NCBI GenBank assembly: GCA_039881145.1
Contig: JAYKKI010000006.1
Span: 22,132,501 to 22,196,500 of the forward strand
DNA: 64,000 nucleotides
Source: Druceiella hillmani
Taxonomy: Eukaryota; Arthropoda; Insecta; Lepidoptera; Hepialidae
Direction: 5' to 3'
The notes under the pieces were generated by a model, which ran no database searches, was not told where the DNA came from, and saw nothing but the letters and a program-made list of their open reading frames with translations. The position numbers and the translations under genes were made by a program. This document shows, in pieces, positions 45,905-57,965 of this stretch. Position 1 is the stretch's first letter. The number at the start of each line of letters is the position of its first letter.

Positions 45905-46674
45905 TAATTTTCCCGTCAGAAATAAAAAGTTGCTTCCAAAAGAAAAGGAAAAAAATTAATAACTTCCGCTCTATTTTAGTTCAATGCTCGTGCGTAAAAA
46001 TATTGAATTAAGTATTACTTACTGAAAGATCTATCACGATTTGAGTAAAGTATACCATTAACCATGTCCAACATTCGACTTTTGCATAACCCTAAAAAGT
46101 CTGTTTAAATGTTTTGCATTATAAAGAAGTTTGTCATTATTAGTAAAATAAATATTATTTTTCTCCCAATGCTATAACTTGTTAACTTTCTAATGCTGTA
46201 AAATACTAAAGGGATAATAAGCAACAATGCTAACCATTGATATGATATTTAACAAAATATTTTAAAAAATAATCAAAAAATCAAGTAACACTCGATACGA
46301 AGTCAACGACACCTTTTCATATTATTGCAATATTCGGCTAACGCTGCTAATAAATGGCTTATCTATTTTTATTTATTATTTATTTAAAAACATTTCAATT
46401 CCAGGAGCGAACGCTGTCAACATTATTTATATTACCTTTATTCCCACATACTTCTCCACAGGGATCTGAGTAAACGGCGTACCCTCTTACACTTCTCTGA
46501 TAATTTTTTGTTAAACCAATAGATACAGCAGATTTTATAAATCTAATCTTATTATTTAATGCAATCTATATGTATTACGCTTTCTTAATATATTATTAAA
46601 TTCATCGCTTCCATTGCCTAACAATAAACACAGTTTCGATGCAACTTATTTACATACTCTTTTTACTAAAGAAG

Positions 46675-46726
<52 letters not shown>

Positions 46727-47305
46727 TACTGCACCGCAATATGTAGACTAAGTAAAACATCACCATCTACAGAGACTAAGGAGTGAGCGAACACATCGAA
46801 CAAGATGAAAAAGAAAATTATGCTAGCGTAATCAAAAAGTAGTTATACTGAATTAAATGTTAGAAATACACTAATAATATATAATAATTGAATTATTTAA
46901 TTCGTATTTTAAAAATTCAGATCTAAATGAACACGACGTACATAAATGTATAGTGCGCTAAGTAAACTCCTATTAAACCCATTATTCAACTTTCATATCT
47001 TGTTGCAGGATTTTCTGCTTAATTATAATCTACGAGTGTAATGTCGCCGTCTAATAAAAGTAATTTCAGTTTAAGAGTTAAATCCTCGATATTACGTGTT
47101 TAATAATATTTAATACACAAAGTTATCGTACTCAAGTACTCAACATAAGGTATCAGATCCCAATTTACTGATAATGTACTCAAAATATTTTCTAGGTATA
47201 TCAATAAACCAATACAATGAAATAATTTTAATAATTACTAAAAGGAAATTTAAAAAAATTCAATTATTTTTGGAAGAAATATTCAGGCTACTTTGTTCAC
47301 ATATA
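45905..47305 (+). repeat. Segmental duplication block B, copy 2
   Basis: Direct match to 12300-13920. Blocks A and B are only about 145 bp apart here, against 3.1 kb in copy 1, which defines the copy-1-specific insertion containing the hAT element. Confidence 0.85.
46680..46725. repeat. (TA)n microsatellite
   Basis: About 23 units at the position homologous to 13219-13287, so this tract predates the duplication. Confidence 0.97.
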
Positions 47306-47655
47306 ACTGAAATGTTATTACAATTTTAAAATTATTTCAACAAAAAGTTCACATGTATTTTTCAACTTGGCCGTTTCTCAATCGTACGAAATCAAAAAGT
47401 GATCGATTTACATCCAAGTAACATCCGATTACATATTTACATTATATTTTATTTTTTGCCTCACAAAGGAGCCACAGAGAAATATTAACATACAGAAACA
47501 TTCTTTGTATATAATGAATATAAGAACAGCGGAATAAGTCATAAATGGTACTTGAGGCTCCCGGCCAGTATTTCTCATTCTACTTACTGCCTAAAGGGAA
47601 ACAGACCATCCTTATATGCATAGATTTCAATATAGAGGAATATATGTATTTACGC

Positions 47656-47703
47656 GATGAGAAGGCGTAAACACGTATACATACGTATTTACGTCGTCTC
47701 ATC
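47656..47703. repeat. Imperfect hairpin, about 23-bp arms
   Basis: GATGAGAAGGCGTAAACACG pairs with CGTATTTACGTCGTCTCATC with about three mismatches and almost no loop. Confidence 0.8.
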
Positions 47704-48559
47704 ATACTAATAAAATTGACACAGTTGAATTTTACTTTTTCGTAAGTGTCAACTTTTCTCCTTCTGCCCGTCATTGGAGTATATATAAGCTAATGTTTTT
47801 TTTGAGCGACAAATGGTAGATATGCCATAAAAAAGCACAAATTTTTGAGAACTATGAAAAATGAACAAATTTTAAATTCAATGAGGAATTTTTCATGGTC
47901 GTTGAATTTTGACGAAATAAAACGAAAAAATAAGTTAGAAAGGTTTTTTTTATATCTGTTTGAATATGTTTTCAATTTCTATGAATTCAAAAATTTGCAC
48001 CATAAACATTTACGTATTATCTGTTTAATTACTAATCGAATGAAGTCAAATTTTTTATCACGAAATATATATCAAATAATAAAACTTTTTTGCTATATAA
48101 AAAGATAAACTCTTAATATTATATGTTCCTTTAAGTTTCAGTTAAAAATAAAAGAAAATATTTAGTAATATTTTATTTCATTTTCTTTTTACTATACTAA
48201 TATTTTCTTGTTATGTAAAAATGCTTAAACCTTTGCGAAATTCTTATTTTAGCTTATATATTTTAAGCTGACTTTGACATTATTTAGGTTTCATATAGGC
48301 CTTTATTATGAGTTGAAATAATCTGTTGAGTTGTCTTCGACAAAAAACCAGGAATAAACAAAGCTCTATATTTTCACTTAACCTCACAAAAATTTATGTT
48401 TTATGAGGGATGTTTTTATGGGTAGAAAAAAGAGGTTAAAACGTAATTGTCAGAAACAGCCTCTAATAAACAAGTTTTCATATTTTTATTTAGCTTGGCA
48501 ATAATGTGGACTTTATTAAGGGTTGAAAAAGAAGTTAATTTTCATATTAAAGGTAAAAT

Positions 48560-48572
48560 TTATATATATATA

Positions 48573-48635
<63 letters not shown>
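48560..48635. repeat. (TA)n microsatellite
   Basis: About 37 TA units with one AACA interruption; generates a spurious Ile-Tyr ORF (48447-48635). Confidence 0.98.
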
Positions 48636-48640
<5 letters not shown>

Positions 48641-51600
48641 TTAAATGAACTATAGAATGCATAAAAATTCACTTTCTTAATTTTATTTAAATTCCATGAA
48701 TTCCATTACATAGATTTTCAAAAAGTAAAAATTCGTCCGAGTCAATTAAAGTCTCGCTGGTTATCAACAGATTGTAATTTTTTATATCTTTTCCTCCTAT
48801 TCAGTTTTCAACCAAATTATAAATAACAACTCGGCGTATCGACTGCTATTAGGTAGCTACGTGTTACGTCTATTAAACGTAGCATATATAACAAAGCGTA
48901 GCATTTAGAACAACCAACGAAGTTTAAGAAAACTTTGATCGAACGAGTTTGGTTCTATTGAAAGCGAATAAAGTTTAAATGTTTGATTTCCATTGTTTAT
49001 AATTCTCTGCAATATGGACTACATTTTGATTGTAGAGAGTCTTAGAAAGTTCTCATTCATACTTAATCGACAGAAAAATTTGTTATTATATCTCCATATG
49101 ATTTTGACTCCATGTAAGGTTCCTATGTCCGAAAACATGGTGTAGATATTTGTTTTTTTCTTTCAAAATTTATGGACATTATCTTCTTTATTTCATATTC
49201 ACTTTTTGATCAAGTATCTCGGAGTAAAGAGAGAATTACCCGGGCCTTTTGCATAAGTAAAATATTAAGTTTCAAAGAAAGAGAACAGTTCGGCATATGC
49301 AGTTTTGTTAAAGCATCACCCACACAGGCGGTTTCCAATAATGAATCTAATGCGACCCGTCTATCATTATGCAATTAATAGTTTGATTTTTTTAATATTT
49401 TTAATTATGATTGTAAAAAAATATTTATTCGGTAGATATTTCTTTTCATTTTTAATACCTATGAATATTATAAAAGAGAAACAGAAAATTTTACTTAAGT
49501 AAACAGAAGTTTATTAATTTCATAATATTAATTTGTTGTTATAAATTAACAAGAAATATGTATCATGTTTTTATTATTCTCTTTTAATGACACACTAACA
49601 TACTAAAAAAATCAGCTCTCGTAATTAAAACAATCAATAGTCATAAATAACATTGTAACAAAAAGTAATCAGTAGCTACGGACTTTCCATAAAATTACCT
49701 CTTTTCATTGTAGGTCCGGTGATAATGTAAAAGTGAAGTAATATGAATTTAAAAATTATAAATTAAATACAGCCATGTAAAGCATATATTACGGTTCATG
49801 ATCGTTACAAAAAAAAATTGAAGGAAATACAATAACATGAAATGATGTTTTAATAACTATTGCAATGTAAAAGCTAACAATTTCAAAGCTTCAGGTGTTT
49901 CTGGAATAAATTCATTATCATCCAAGAGCTGGCCACTCCATCCGACCACTCTCCTTGTATTTATTCATGATACAATTACGTAGATGGATCCTTTCATTAC
50001 ATTAGGTGGCCTCCTGTATTTACTGTTATGAATAAAATAAAAACATTCGATAAGTGAACAAGCAAATTTTTAAAATACAATCACATTGAAAGTGTTACAT
50101 GGAAAACGATTTTTAGGGGGAATGAAAGCTCTTCTACTAACTTTTACTTTTCATAATATTAGAAACTGGTTATGTTCAACGTAATATATCACACGTTAAA
50201 TAATAAAAAGACTTATCATATAATAAGGTTTTGAGCTTTAACATATCGTAATAAGGATGGAAAATATAATATTATAAATTTCAAATTGTGAAATGTTTTA
50301 AGATAAATGTAACGGGCAGTGGTTAAAATAATAATTCCGATATAAATACGAGTGACTTTAATTAACTATAAGAAACATTAAGTACGTATAAACTAACTTT
50401 GTCACTACTTCGTGAAATTCTTAAGTTCAATCGCTTAAAATATACGAGAGATACAATAATTTTTAATATAAACTTACACTTAATGCTGTACGAAAGACAG
50501 ACCAGACATGCTTTATTAGAAAACTGCTTGTCAGATCCGAAAATTCTACATGAAACTATTTGCATTACCTGCATTCTATAAAAAACCATTAAAACGTGTA
50601 TATGTATTCATAAAGTATAGCTTTCCTGCCTATAATAATAAATTGTTTACAGCTCTTTCATCAAAATGAATATCTTCAACAAGCTAATTCTTACATTTGC
50701 TTGAGAAATTGTTCTTATTTAAGCTCGTACTGAATTGTTGAATCTAAAACTGAACAAGTTGAACCAACACATAAATTGTTGTAAGTTGTTCCAATTCTTA
50801 CGCGTCAATCCTTTTTCATTCATGATCTTTTTAATAGCTATTTTCTAAAAGCGGTGTAAGATAAATCAGGTCAAACAGCGTCGGAAAAGCGTGGAATGAA
50901 AGTAATGCGGCTGTTATTTAATAGCACTCTGCCCTTCTACGTGAAACTAGCGTGAACTTGTTAAATGACTTGTTATAATTAAAATGATTAAATTCATTTT
51001 CTTTTTAATTTCTTCTATTCCAGTATAAATATTTCCAAAGTATGTACAATTGAAAACTCATGTGATTTATTTTTATACTAATCGTCATGAACATTTAATT
51101 ATAACTTAATATTTATAATGACACCCCTATATTTAACATTCATTTGAATTGATATTAAATTTTAAATTTCATATCACAGAGGGCGCTGTATTTTACGGGG
51201 AATTCAATACATAGAGGTAAACAAATTGGGTAATACTGAATTCACAACACCGGAGTTACATTTCAAATACAGAGTTTTGCATGTTTATTCGTTTCTTATT
51301 CTTGAATATTTTTATTTTTTTTATTCTTGATCTTTATCCAAAATGAAAAAATACCAAGACTCTGTATAGTTTCACACCAACGGACGTCATTGCGTTAAAC
51401 TAGTTTTTTGCTACTGTTTTACAAACGATACATTGGTTGGTATTATGATTATATATTGATATTATTTTTCCTTTTACTATTAATATTTTAGTCCTAGAAA
51501 AAAAATTACAAGCGTTAGTATGCAGATAGACAGTCATTAGTATTTTCAAATAAATTTCATGGAAAATAAAAATAAATTAATTGAGTTTTAATCTATCATA

Positions 51601-51899
51601 TTCTAAAGATTTTCGGGTTGTACCCTGTCTTTTCACGCACTGTAGCCAGAGCCCAAGCAAACATATGCTTTTATAACTATAAAAGTGTCTAACAATCGAT
51701 GTAGAGTTTTACCATGAACGATAGACAGAATTGCTGAAATAATAAGGTTTATTTTTTAAGAACAGAAATGACAAACGTACACGGCTATAACAGGAGCAAA
51801 AATAGATATTTATAATGGAGAATTGAAAATGGATTTTAAGTTTCGTGAAATGTAATAAGGGCTTCAGGTAAACCCTATAACATACAAATAAATTTAAAA

Positions 51900-52395
51900 T
51901 AATAAAATGTAATAAAACACGGTACTACCTATTTCGAAATAACCCGTATTGAAACCAGCGCAAATACATGAATTAAATTTCCCCTCGTTCCAGTAAAACA
52001 TCACCTTTATTAATCTTTCCTCGACACATTCGTTTGGTAATTAATAGGATCTACGCCGTAGGGGTACATATTCATTATAAACAAACCTTCGGATCCTTAT
52101 TAGAAGGTCTGAGATTATAAAATATCCTTGTCCAAATGGGCTTCAGATTTGAACGTTTGCAAAGCAGGTAACTTTTTGTGTTTGATGTCGCTTTCAATTA
52201 ATTTTTATATCTTTAGCATTTTGCATATATTGTGAATATTAATTTGCTCCTATATATGTTTTATGTGCGCAATCTATAAAATAACTTAATTAATTTTTAT
52301 TTTCGTAACGCAAAGCTCGTTGAGTAAGTCTTTGATATTAAAAAAATGGAATCAATATTAGTATTTTATGCTAGCTAGAGAGATAAAAACACAGT
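51900..52395 (+). repeat. Segmental duplication block C, copy 2
   Basis: Direct match to 13975-14490; begins TGTAATAAAACACGGT in both copies. Confidence 0.88.
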
Positions 52396-53000
52396 TTCTT
52401 TCCCTTTTCAAAAACGTTTTGAAGGAAGAGATAATGAGATCTTGGAAGATGAAATTAATTGAATTTGTCGACAATTGAATCCGTATTTTACATTATTTGT
52501 ATTTCTCTGTAATATTCACTGAAAGTGGTTTTTTATGTTATTTGTGGTAATAACTGATTATTTATTTATATTTACATTACCGTGATGTCATTGTTTAGTA
52601 TTCCGTAGCAAAAAATTGTGAATGGAACCCTTTATCACTAATGTTGTCCTACCAGTGGCATAAACGAAAAAAGAACTGTCGCTTTTTAAACTTAAAATTT
52701 ATTAATTTTATTAATTATTTTAATCAAAAATTAAAACTAAGGTGTCAAATTTTAATTATTTTGAGGAAAATATAAATAAAAAGAGGCAAACAACGTCTAA
52801 CATCGTTATTTTTATCATATAAAAATTCCTTCCCACAACTCACGCTTGTGGCATGTACTTTTTTAATAAAAAATAACGGTGTTAGAGGCAATATTAAAGT
52901 TTAACCTTTTCATTAAACAGAATATAGTGAGACTGTATTTTCAATAAAAATCTAGGTTATTTTTAAGCACTATTTCTACAGAAATCTTTAAAGCAGCGAG
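52396..53000. other. AT-rich stretch, no feature seen
   Basis: Nothing recognised. Confidence 0.45.
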
Positions 53001-53174
53001 ATGAAACAAAATGCAACTATAGTCTCGTCGTATCCTCCATACTCAGATATATTATATTCACCATATGAGGCTCGCCGAGATTTTCGTTTAAAAAAGCCTA
53101 ACATTCGAAAATTTGTACAGCCCAAAACGAAAGTCAATGTCAGTAAACAGTTTATTTTTATTAATTTAGGCTAG
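53001..53174 (+). CDS. 57-codon ORF with non-random composition, possible exon
   Basis: ATG 53001 (context GCGAGATGA) to TAG 53172-53174. The peptide starts MKQNATIVSSYPPYSDILYS, then a basic stretch with EARRDFRLKKPNIRKFVQPK, ending in a hydrophobic tail. Tyr, Pro, Arg and Lys content is unlike translations driven by AT-rich DNA. A donor-like CA|GTAAAC lies at about 53141, so the coding part may be an exon ending there. No signal peptide or known domain. The homologous interval of copy 1 (14.5-15.1 kb) does not contain it. Family unknown. Confidence 0.3.
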   Translation: MKQNATIVSSYPPYSDILYSPYEARRDFRLKKPNIRKFVQPKTKVNVSKQFIFINLG

Positions 53175-54084
53175 ACATTAATAAAAGCCGTCGATATTGA
53201 TATTTTTTGTGATCATTTCTAAAAAGGCATTATAGACTTAATTGGATTTTTATTTTTTATCAATAATAAAATATGCTCGTTTATGAGTCTAACTTTTTTG
53301 TTTAATATGCAGAAATTGTATTGAAAACTGCCAAATTCCTTTTCATATATTTTTAAAAATACCAGCTTTACCAACAAAACCAGGGCCAGGCCGGTCGGCA
53401 ACTATGAAGCCAATATTTTTGTATTCTAATACTTTTATTAAGTCCCTTAAGACTTTTTTCCCTAAAAAAACAGACAGGACAGATATTACAAATAGAGCAA
53501 TTCCACGATTCTATTTAATTTGTAGATCTACTACGAATAAAATTTTTTTTTCATGTTGTTAAACACTTATAATAAATAGTTAATTGCTGTATTTATGTTT
53601 GTCTTATATATGATCTACGTAAATATAATCGAAGATAAAACAGAGAAAAATAATTATTTTCCGAGAACAGTAATTACTGTTTACGTCTTAGGTATTTTAA
53701 ATCATTAATTTAATGGTTTACCGTTTGTGATCGAATGACTCGTGCAAAAACCTAAAGAAACTATGGAAAGGTTAATTGCATATAACAAAATTAGTTCGTA
53801 ACTTTATTATAAAATTAAGCTTTAAAAAAGCTTTGAATAAGTAAATAAAAGAGTATTAATTAACTTTGATATTACCTAATGAAATACATACATTATATAA
53901 TTTTTATTTTACAGTTTTTTTTGTATCTCTTGTTTATCGTGTGCAATTAAGATTGAAATTATTTTCCCTAAATGTTGCAGATTATTTTTATCTCATATTT
54001 ACGAGAAGAATCTGAATTAAAATTGTTACTCTACTAGTTAACCAATACCCTGTATATAAAGCAGACATGCGCGATAGAAATTTA
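53175..54084. other. AT-rich stretch with a short GC-rich patch
   Basis: 53367-53402 is GC-rich (contains CAGGGCCAGGCCGGTCGG). On the minus strand it reads IVADRPGPGFVGKAGIF in one frame; too short to assign. Otherwise nothing seen. Confidence 0.4.
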
Positions 54085-54165
54085 CATGAAAATTGCTTGG
54101 CCGTTCTTTAAGAAAGAAGTTTGCGCAAATATGTTCCCCAATTATTACCCAACAGAATTTTTGTG

Positions 54166-54205
<40 letters not shown>
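54166..54205. repeat. (TA)n microsatellite
   Basis: About 18 units inside block D. Confidence 0.97.
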
Positions 54206-54206
<1 letters not shown>

Positions 54207-54333
54207 CATTATCGTGAAACCTTAAAAAATATATCATTAAAAAGTATGAAATTTTATTTATATTATTTCTCTTCAAGAATATTTTCCTGAATTTCGATTT
54301 TATATTTTCGCATACATGATCGCATACGTATCA

Positions 54334-54386
<53 letters not shown>

Positions 54387-54388
54387 AT
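54334..54388. repeat. (TA)n microsatellite
   Basis: About 26 units with one C interruption, inside block D. Confidence 0.97.
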
Positions 54389-54510
54389 ACATTTGCGAGG
54401 TACTGGAAGTTGCTGCGAGCGGAAACAGAAATCGGCCTAGGAAATTTTTTACATTTGATTCAGAAGGAGGCATGCACCCGGAAGCAAATATTTTGAATAC
54501 TGAAATGGAA

Positions 54511-55714
54511 GGAAAGTTTAAACAATCATGACAACAGACTACAATAAAACGAAATCTTAAATTAAATTTAGCTATTATGTTTTATGTTTTCGCTTTTTTT
54601 TCGTATAGAGCGGTCAACATCAAAAACAATTTATTTACGCTTTTCAGAGAATTTCAGGTTGCAATAAACTCAAGCAGTCTGTCAGTTTGAATATTTTAAC
54701 TGTATATTTTTTATTCTTTGATTGAAATGTAATATAAAACGACGCATTTTACCTCATTGATTTCAAAAAGTATAAACAACCAGATAAATATTTACTTTAA
54801 TAAACGGATAATAAATCAATTCTCTGTAATTTAATTTTAATCCTGAAATATTTTGAAGTATTGGTGAAAACAAATGAAAAGTAAAAACATTGACTATAAA
54901 AAATATTTTTATGTGTGAACAATTTTGTTTTAGTTTAGTTAATAATTTTTCCATCTATATTTCTGATATTTTCGAAATTACTCCAATTTAATAAATTACC
55001 TTTACAAATTTGCGATTTATATAAAATCATTTTTGGAGAATAAAATCTTTCCAATAGCTCATGAGATCTGCATTTATGTACATTTTTTTTCTTTTCACAC
55101 TTTAATATAAATAAAATTAGTATACGCTATGGAGCAAAACGAGAGAGCGGGTATAACATTTAAAATTCTTTGAAGTTATTGGTAAATTACATTCCGACAG
55201 ATAAAATGAAAAAGACTAAATGAACAACAATTTTCGTTATGAACCATAAGTAATTAAAAAAAAATAATTCTCTCGACTTATGTTGTTTTGCTATAAACTC
55301 GAATATTTCGATAATGCCTGTTATTAAACCATGTTAAATATGTACTGCCTATACATATTAAACACGGCGCGACAAATGAATACTAAAAACAACCGTATCA
55401 ATAAACTTTGTATATAAGATATTCAATCCTTAAACATATGCTTACGAAACACCGAGGAAAAAATGCATAATTTTTTTGAAATTGATATGTAAAAAAACTG
55501 AATGAATAATATATGTATACATGCAATAACCTTGTATAAATACAATGATATGGCTGACTATAAATTTCACATTATGTACTCTGTACGATAGGTAAAATTA
55601 AATAGAACCTTTCTTTCCGCATGTGTACACACTGTCTTGAAATTCGTTATCATTTTCCAAAACAAAAATTCAGAAGATTTCCACTACTCTTCCCCGCTAT
55701 CGATATTTTACTTC
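54511..55714. other. AT-rich stretch, no feature seen
   Basis: No trace of the 17.15-17.54 kb coding relic that occupies the corresponding interval of copy 1. Confidence 0.45.
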
Positions 55715-56450
55715 TGACAGCTTAAGTTAAATGAAGAGCTCATGCAACTCAGATTGGCTTTAAATTAAAATGCATTATATATTTTTTAAATCCGTACGAT
55801 AACTGAATTATAGGAAAGTTACAATAAAGTATTATATAACTCGGTAAGGGTACATCTATAATGTCACTTTAAGTAACTAAGTCATTTAAATATAAAATAT
55901 ATATTAAAATAACGATGAAAATATATATGCAAAAACCTCCAATATTTATTAGCATTCTTATTTTAATCTGTATTAATGATTTAATTATTTAGAATGAAAT
56001 TTTAGATGTGCACTTATACTTATGCCATAAAATTAAGAGCATTTTCACGAAGGGTTGATATATTGTCTGAAGCCTCCTTTTGCACGTCAACCATGAAGTT
56101 TCAATGTATCTACTGTAAACAGTAAGCCCTAGATAGCTTTTGTAGAACAGCCAGCTTACTCATTCTCTTATGAATCTGATTATATATTAGGTACTTTATT
56201 AAAATAATATAAAATGTTTGTACTTCATTACCTTACTTGAAATTTGTAAGCCGTCTTATTTGCTTAGCTTAAGAGAAAAAAGTATGTAAGCTTTTTTCGT
56301 CTTGACTCTAAGGGCTGATTTTTCAATCGTCAAGTATTGTCAGATAGAGCGTATTTGAATTTTTCAACAGTAAAGTACCTGATATTAGAGGAATATATTG
56401 AGTATCAGCTGTACAAAATCTTTTGTTGGTAAAATAAATAAATAGTGCTT

Positions 56451-57134
56451 ATTCTCCACTTTACTCTAACTGAAACAAAACTTAGGGTCAAAGTCCAGAA
56501 TAATCTCTCAGAGCCCATAGTTGTTTCAAATGGGCCCAGACAATAATTCTTAGGATCAGAAGTTAATACTCTCAATGACATCATACCTGAGACCCCGTAG
56601 TAGGGTCACAGCAGATGTTTTTTTGGTCTTAAAAAGTACTTAAGTCCAGCTTCATCAGTAGAAAAACAAAGATTCTGTTTAACAAAAGCTTAATTAGACC
56701 CATTCTTGCTTACTCTATTGAGACATGGGCAATGACAGAAAAAGTCAAACATACCATTTCTGTTTTTGAAAGAAAGATTTTAAGAATTATTTATGGTGGT
56801 CTAAAATGCAACAACAACTGGAGAAGAAGAAATATTCTGAACTTTACCTACTTTACTTTTTAATTACTTTACTTTTTTATTATTTAAAGAACCAGATGTA
56901 GGCGAACACATTACATAAAAAAGATCTTCTCAGCCAGATCATTGGGCTCTTGAAAAAGAGGAAGACCTAAACTTAGGTGGCTCAATTGCCTGGAAAAAGA
57001 CTTTAAAATCCTAAGTCTAACGAACTGAATGTGTTTGGCCAAGAACAGGAGAGTTTATGAGTTCATTTTGGGGGAGGCAGGAACCCATCCTGAGCTGTCA
57101 AGCCATTAAAAAAGAAGAAGATTTTCCAGTTTAC
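56451..57134 (+). mobile_element. 5'-truncated non-LTR retrotransposon with target-site duplication
   Basis: The insert 56465-57120 is flanked by ATTCTCCACTTTAC (56451-56464) and ATTTTCCAGTTTAC (57121-57134), a 14-bp duplication with two mismatches. The empty site is visible in copy 1 as ATTTTCCAGTATAT (18737-18750). The 3' end is AAAAAAGAAGAAG just after the ORF stop. This is target-primed reverse transcription by a LINE, after the segmental duplication. Confidence 0.88.
56500..57106 (+). pseudogene. Non-LTR retroelement reverse transcriptase C-terminal part, degenerate
   Basis: Plus-strand readings in order: FLGSEVNTLNDIIPE (about 56548), GLKKYLSP, LAYSIETWAMTEKVKH followed by TISVFERKILRIIYGGLK (about 56707-56800), WRRRNI, KRGRPKLRWLNCLEKDFKIL (about 56955-57010) and EAGTHPELSSH* (about 57075-57106). 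These are the C-terminal thumb and tail motifs (Y-x-x-ETW, FERK-LR-IYG, GRPxxRWLDxxExD, THPxL) of endonuclease/RT ORFs common in insect LINEs. Stops, frame changes and a small direct repeat (TTTACTTTTTA, about 56850-56885) show it is dead. The clade is not assigned. Confidence 0.82.
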
Positions 57135-57584
57135 GTCGGTCAAATTAAAGTTTCAATTTTAGTACAATTTATGTCTTGATATTTATGATAAAATAAAATA
57201 GAATTTTTACTACTCTACTGTAAACAATAGTTTATAATTTTATTTACTTTCCAATAATACTTGGAATTTATTGAAGTTATAAAACAAAAACATCGGTGAC
57301 GGTAGTCAGATTTGAACTAAATGTTTGTACATATATACAAGGGTTGTTTATTTTTCTAGCTGCACTACTTTTACAGACAAGTAAATAGGTCTTTACTTTT
57401 ATATTAGCGCTGTCCGCGTGAAGTTCGCGCAAATAATTATCGTGACGTAGAATAACACTTCAGAAAACTATCCATTGAAAAAATCCCTTCTTTATCAGAC
57501 TGGTAACCAGTGGAATAAACTGGTTTTTTAGTTAAATATTTTACAGTTTATTCTAAACTAATCGACACATGTATTTTGCTAGTT

Positions 57585-57965
57585 TTCACTTATGGAGCCG
57601 AAAATTGGTTCCACGTCAAAGAATCCATTAAACTGAAGTCATTAAACTGAAAGTGACCTAAAAAGTAGGTGTAAAAAAGAAATCGGTAAAAGTAAAACTT
57701 TGCTACCCTAAGAGAACAAATGGTTGAGGCAACGAAGTGAAATGATCAATGTTGTCAAGCAAATAGAAAAACATAAATGGGGATGAGCCGGTCATACGGC
57801 CCTTAATTATGTTGTAAATCCGGTGTGACGTTAAATATATGGGAGAATAACCCCCACAGGACCACAAACGTGTTAGCGTAATGATATAAAAAGAATGGCT
57901 GGTCTGAAGGTAAAGAATGGCACAGACTAAAGGAGATAACGGCTAAAAAAGAAAGAAAAAGTTCA
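57585..57965 (+). pseudogene. RTE-like LINE reverse transcriptase C-terminus, copy 2
   Basis: Readings TYGAENWFHVKES (about 57590-57630) and WLRQRSEMINVVKQIEKHKW G*AGHTALN (about 57720-57810), then a later DIKRMAG (about 57880). It is the paralogous counterpart of 19945-20905 and belongs to a different LINE type from the 56.5-57.1 kb insert. It carries more stops than copy 1. Its presence in both copies dates it before the duplication. Confidence 0.72.

Larger units (their letters stand above)
47306..51899. other. About 4.6 kb present only in copy 2
   Basis: Sits between blocks B and C, which are nearly adjacent in copy 1 (13920/13975). It contains an imperfect 23-bp hairpin (47656-47703), a (TA)n (48560-48635) and ORFs without motifs (47845-48108, 49172-49378, 50399-50581). 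No transposase, RT or terminal repeats recognised. It could be one large insertion or a deletion in copy 1. Confidence 0.5.
54085..54510 (+). repeat. Block D, copy 2: inverted relative to copy 1
   Basis: The reverse complement matches 15150-15485 on both sides of the (TA)n. It contains two TA tracts (54166-54205 and 54334-54388) separated by about 130 bp of unique sequence that copy 1 lacks. Plus-strand readings LGRSLRKKFAQICSPIITQQ and RYWKLLRAETEI correspond to the minus-strand readings of copy 1. Confidence 0.75.
55715..57560 (+). repeat. Segmental duplication blocks E-F, copy 2 (split by LINE)
   Basis: Direct match to 17890-19275; the match breaks at 56464 and resumes at 57121 because of the LINE insertion. 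Confidence 0.9.

Noticed and set aside
47845..48108. 87-codon Asn/Lys/Phe-rich ORF
   Set aside because: Starts with TTG, has an AT-driven composition and overlaps an opposite-strand ORF; no motif.
50362..50589. Overlapping ORFs on both strands (60 and 75 codons)
   Set aside because: Paired open frames on both strands without motifs; most likely coincidence from low stop density in a slightly GC-richer patch.
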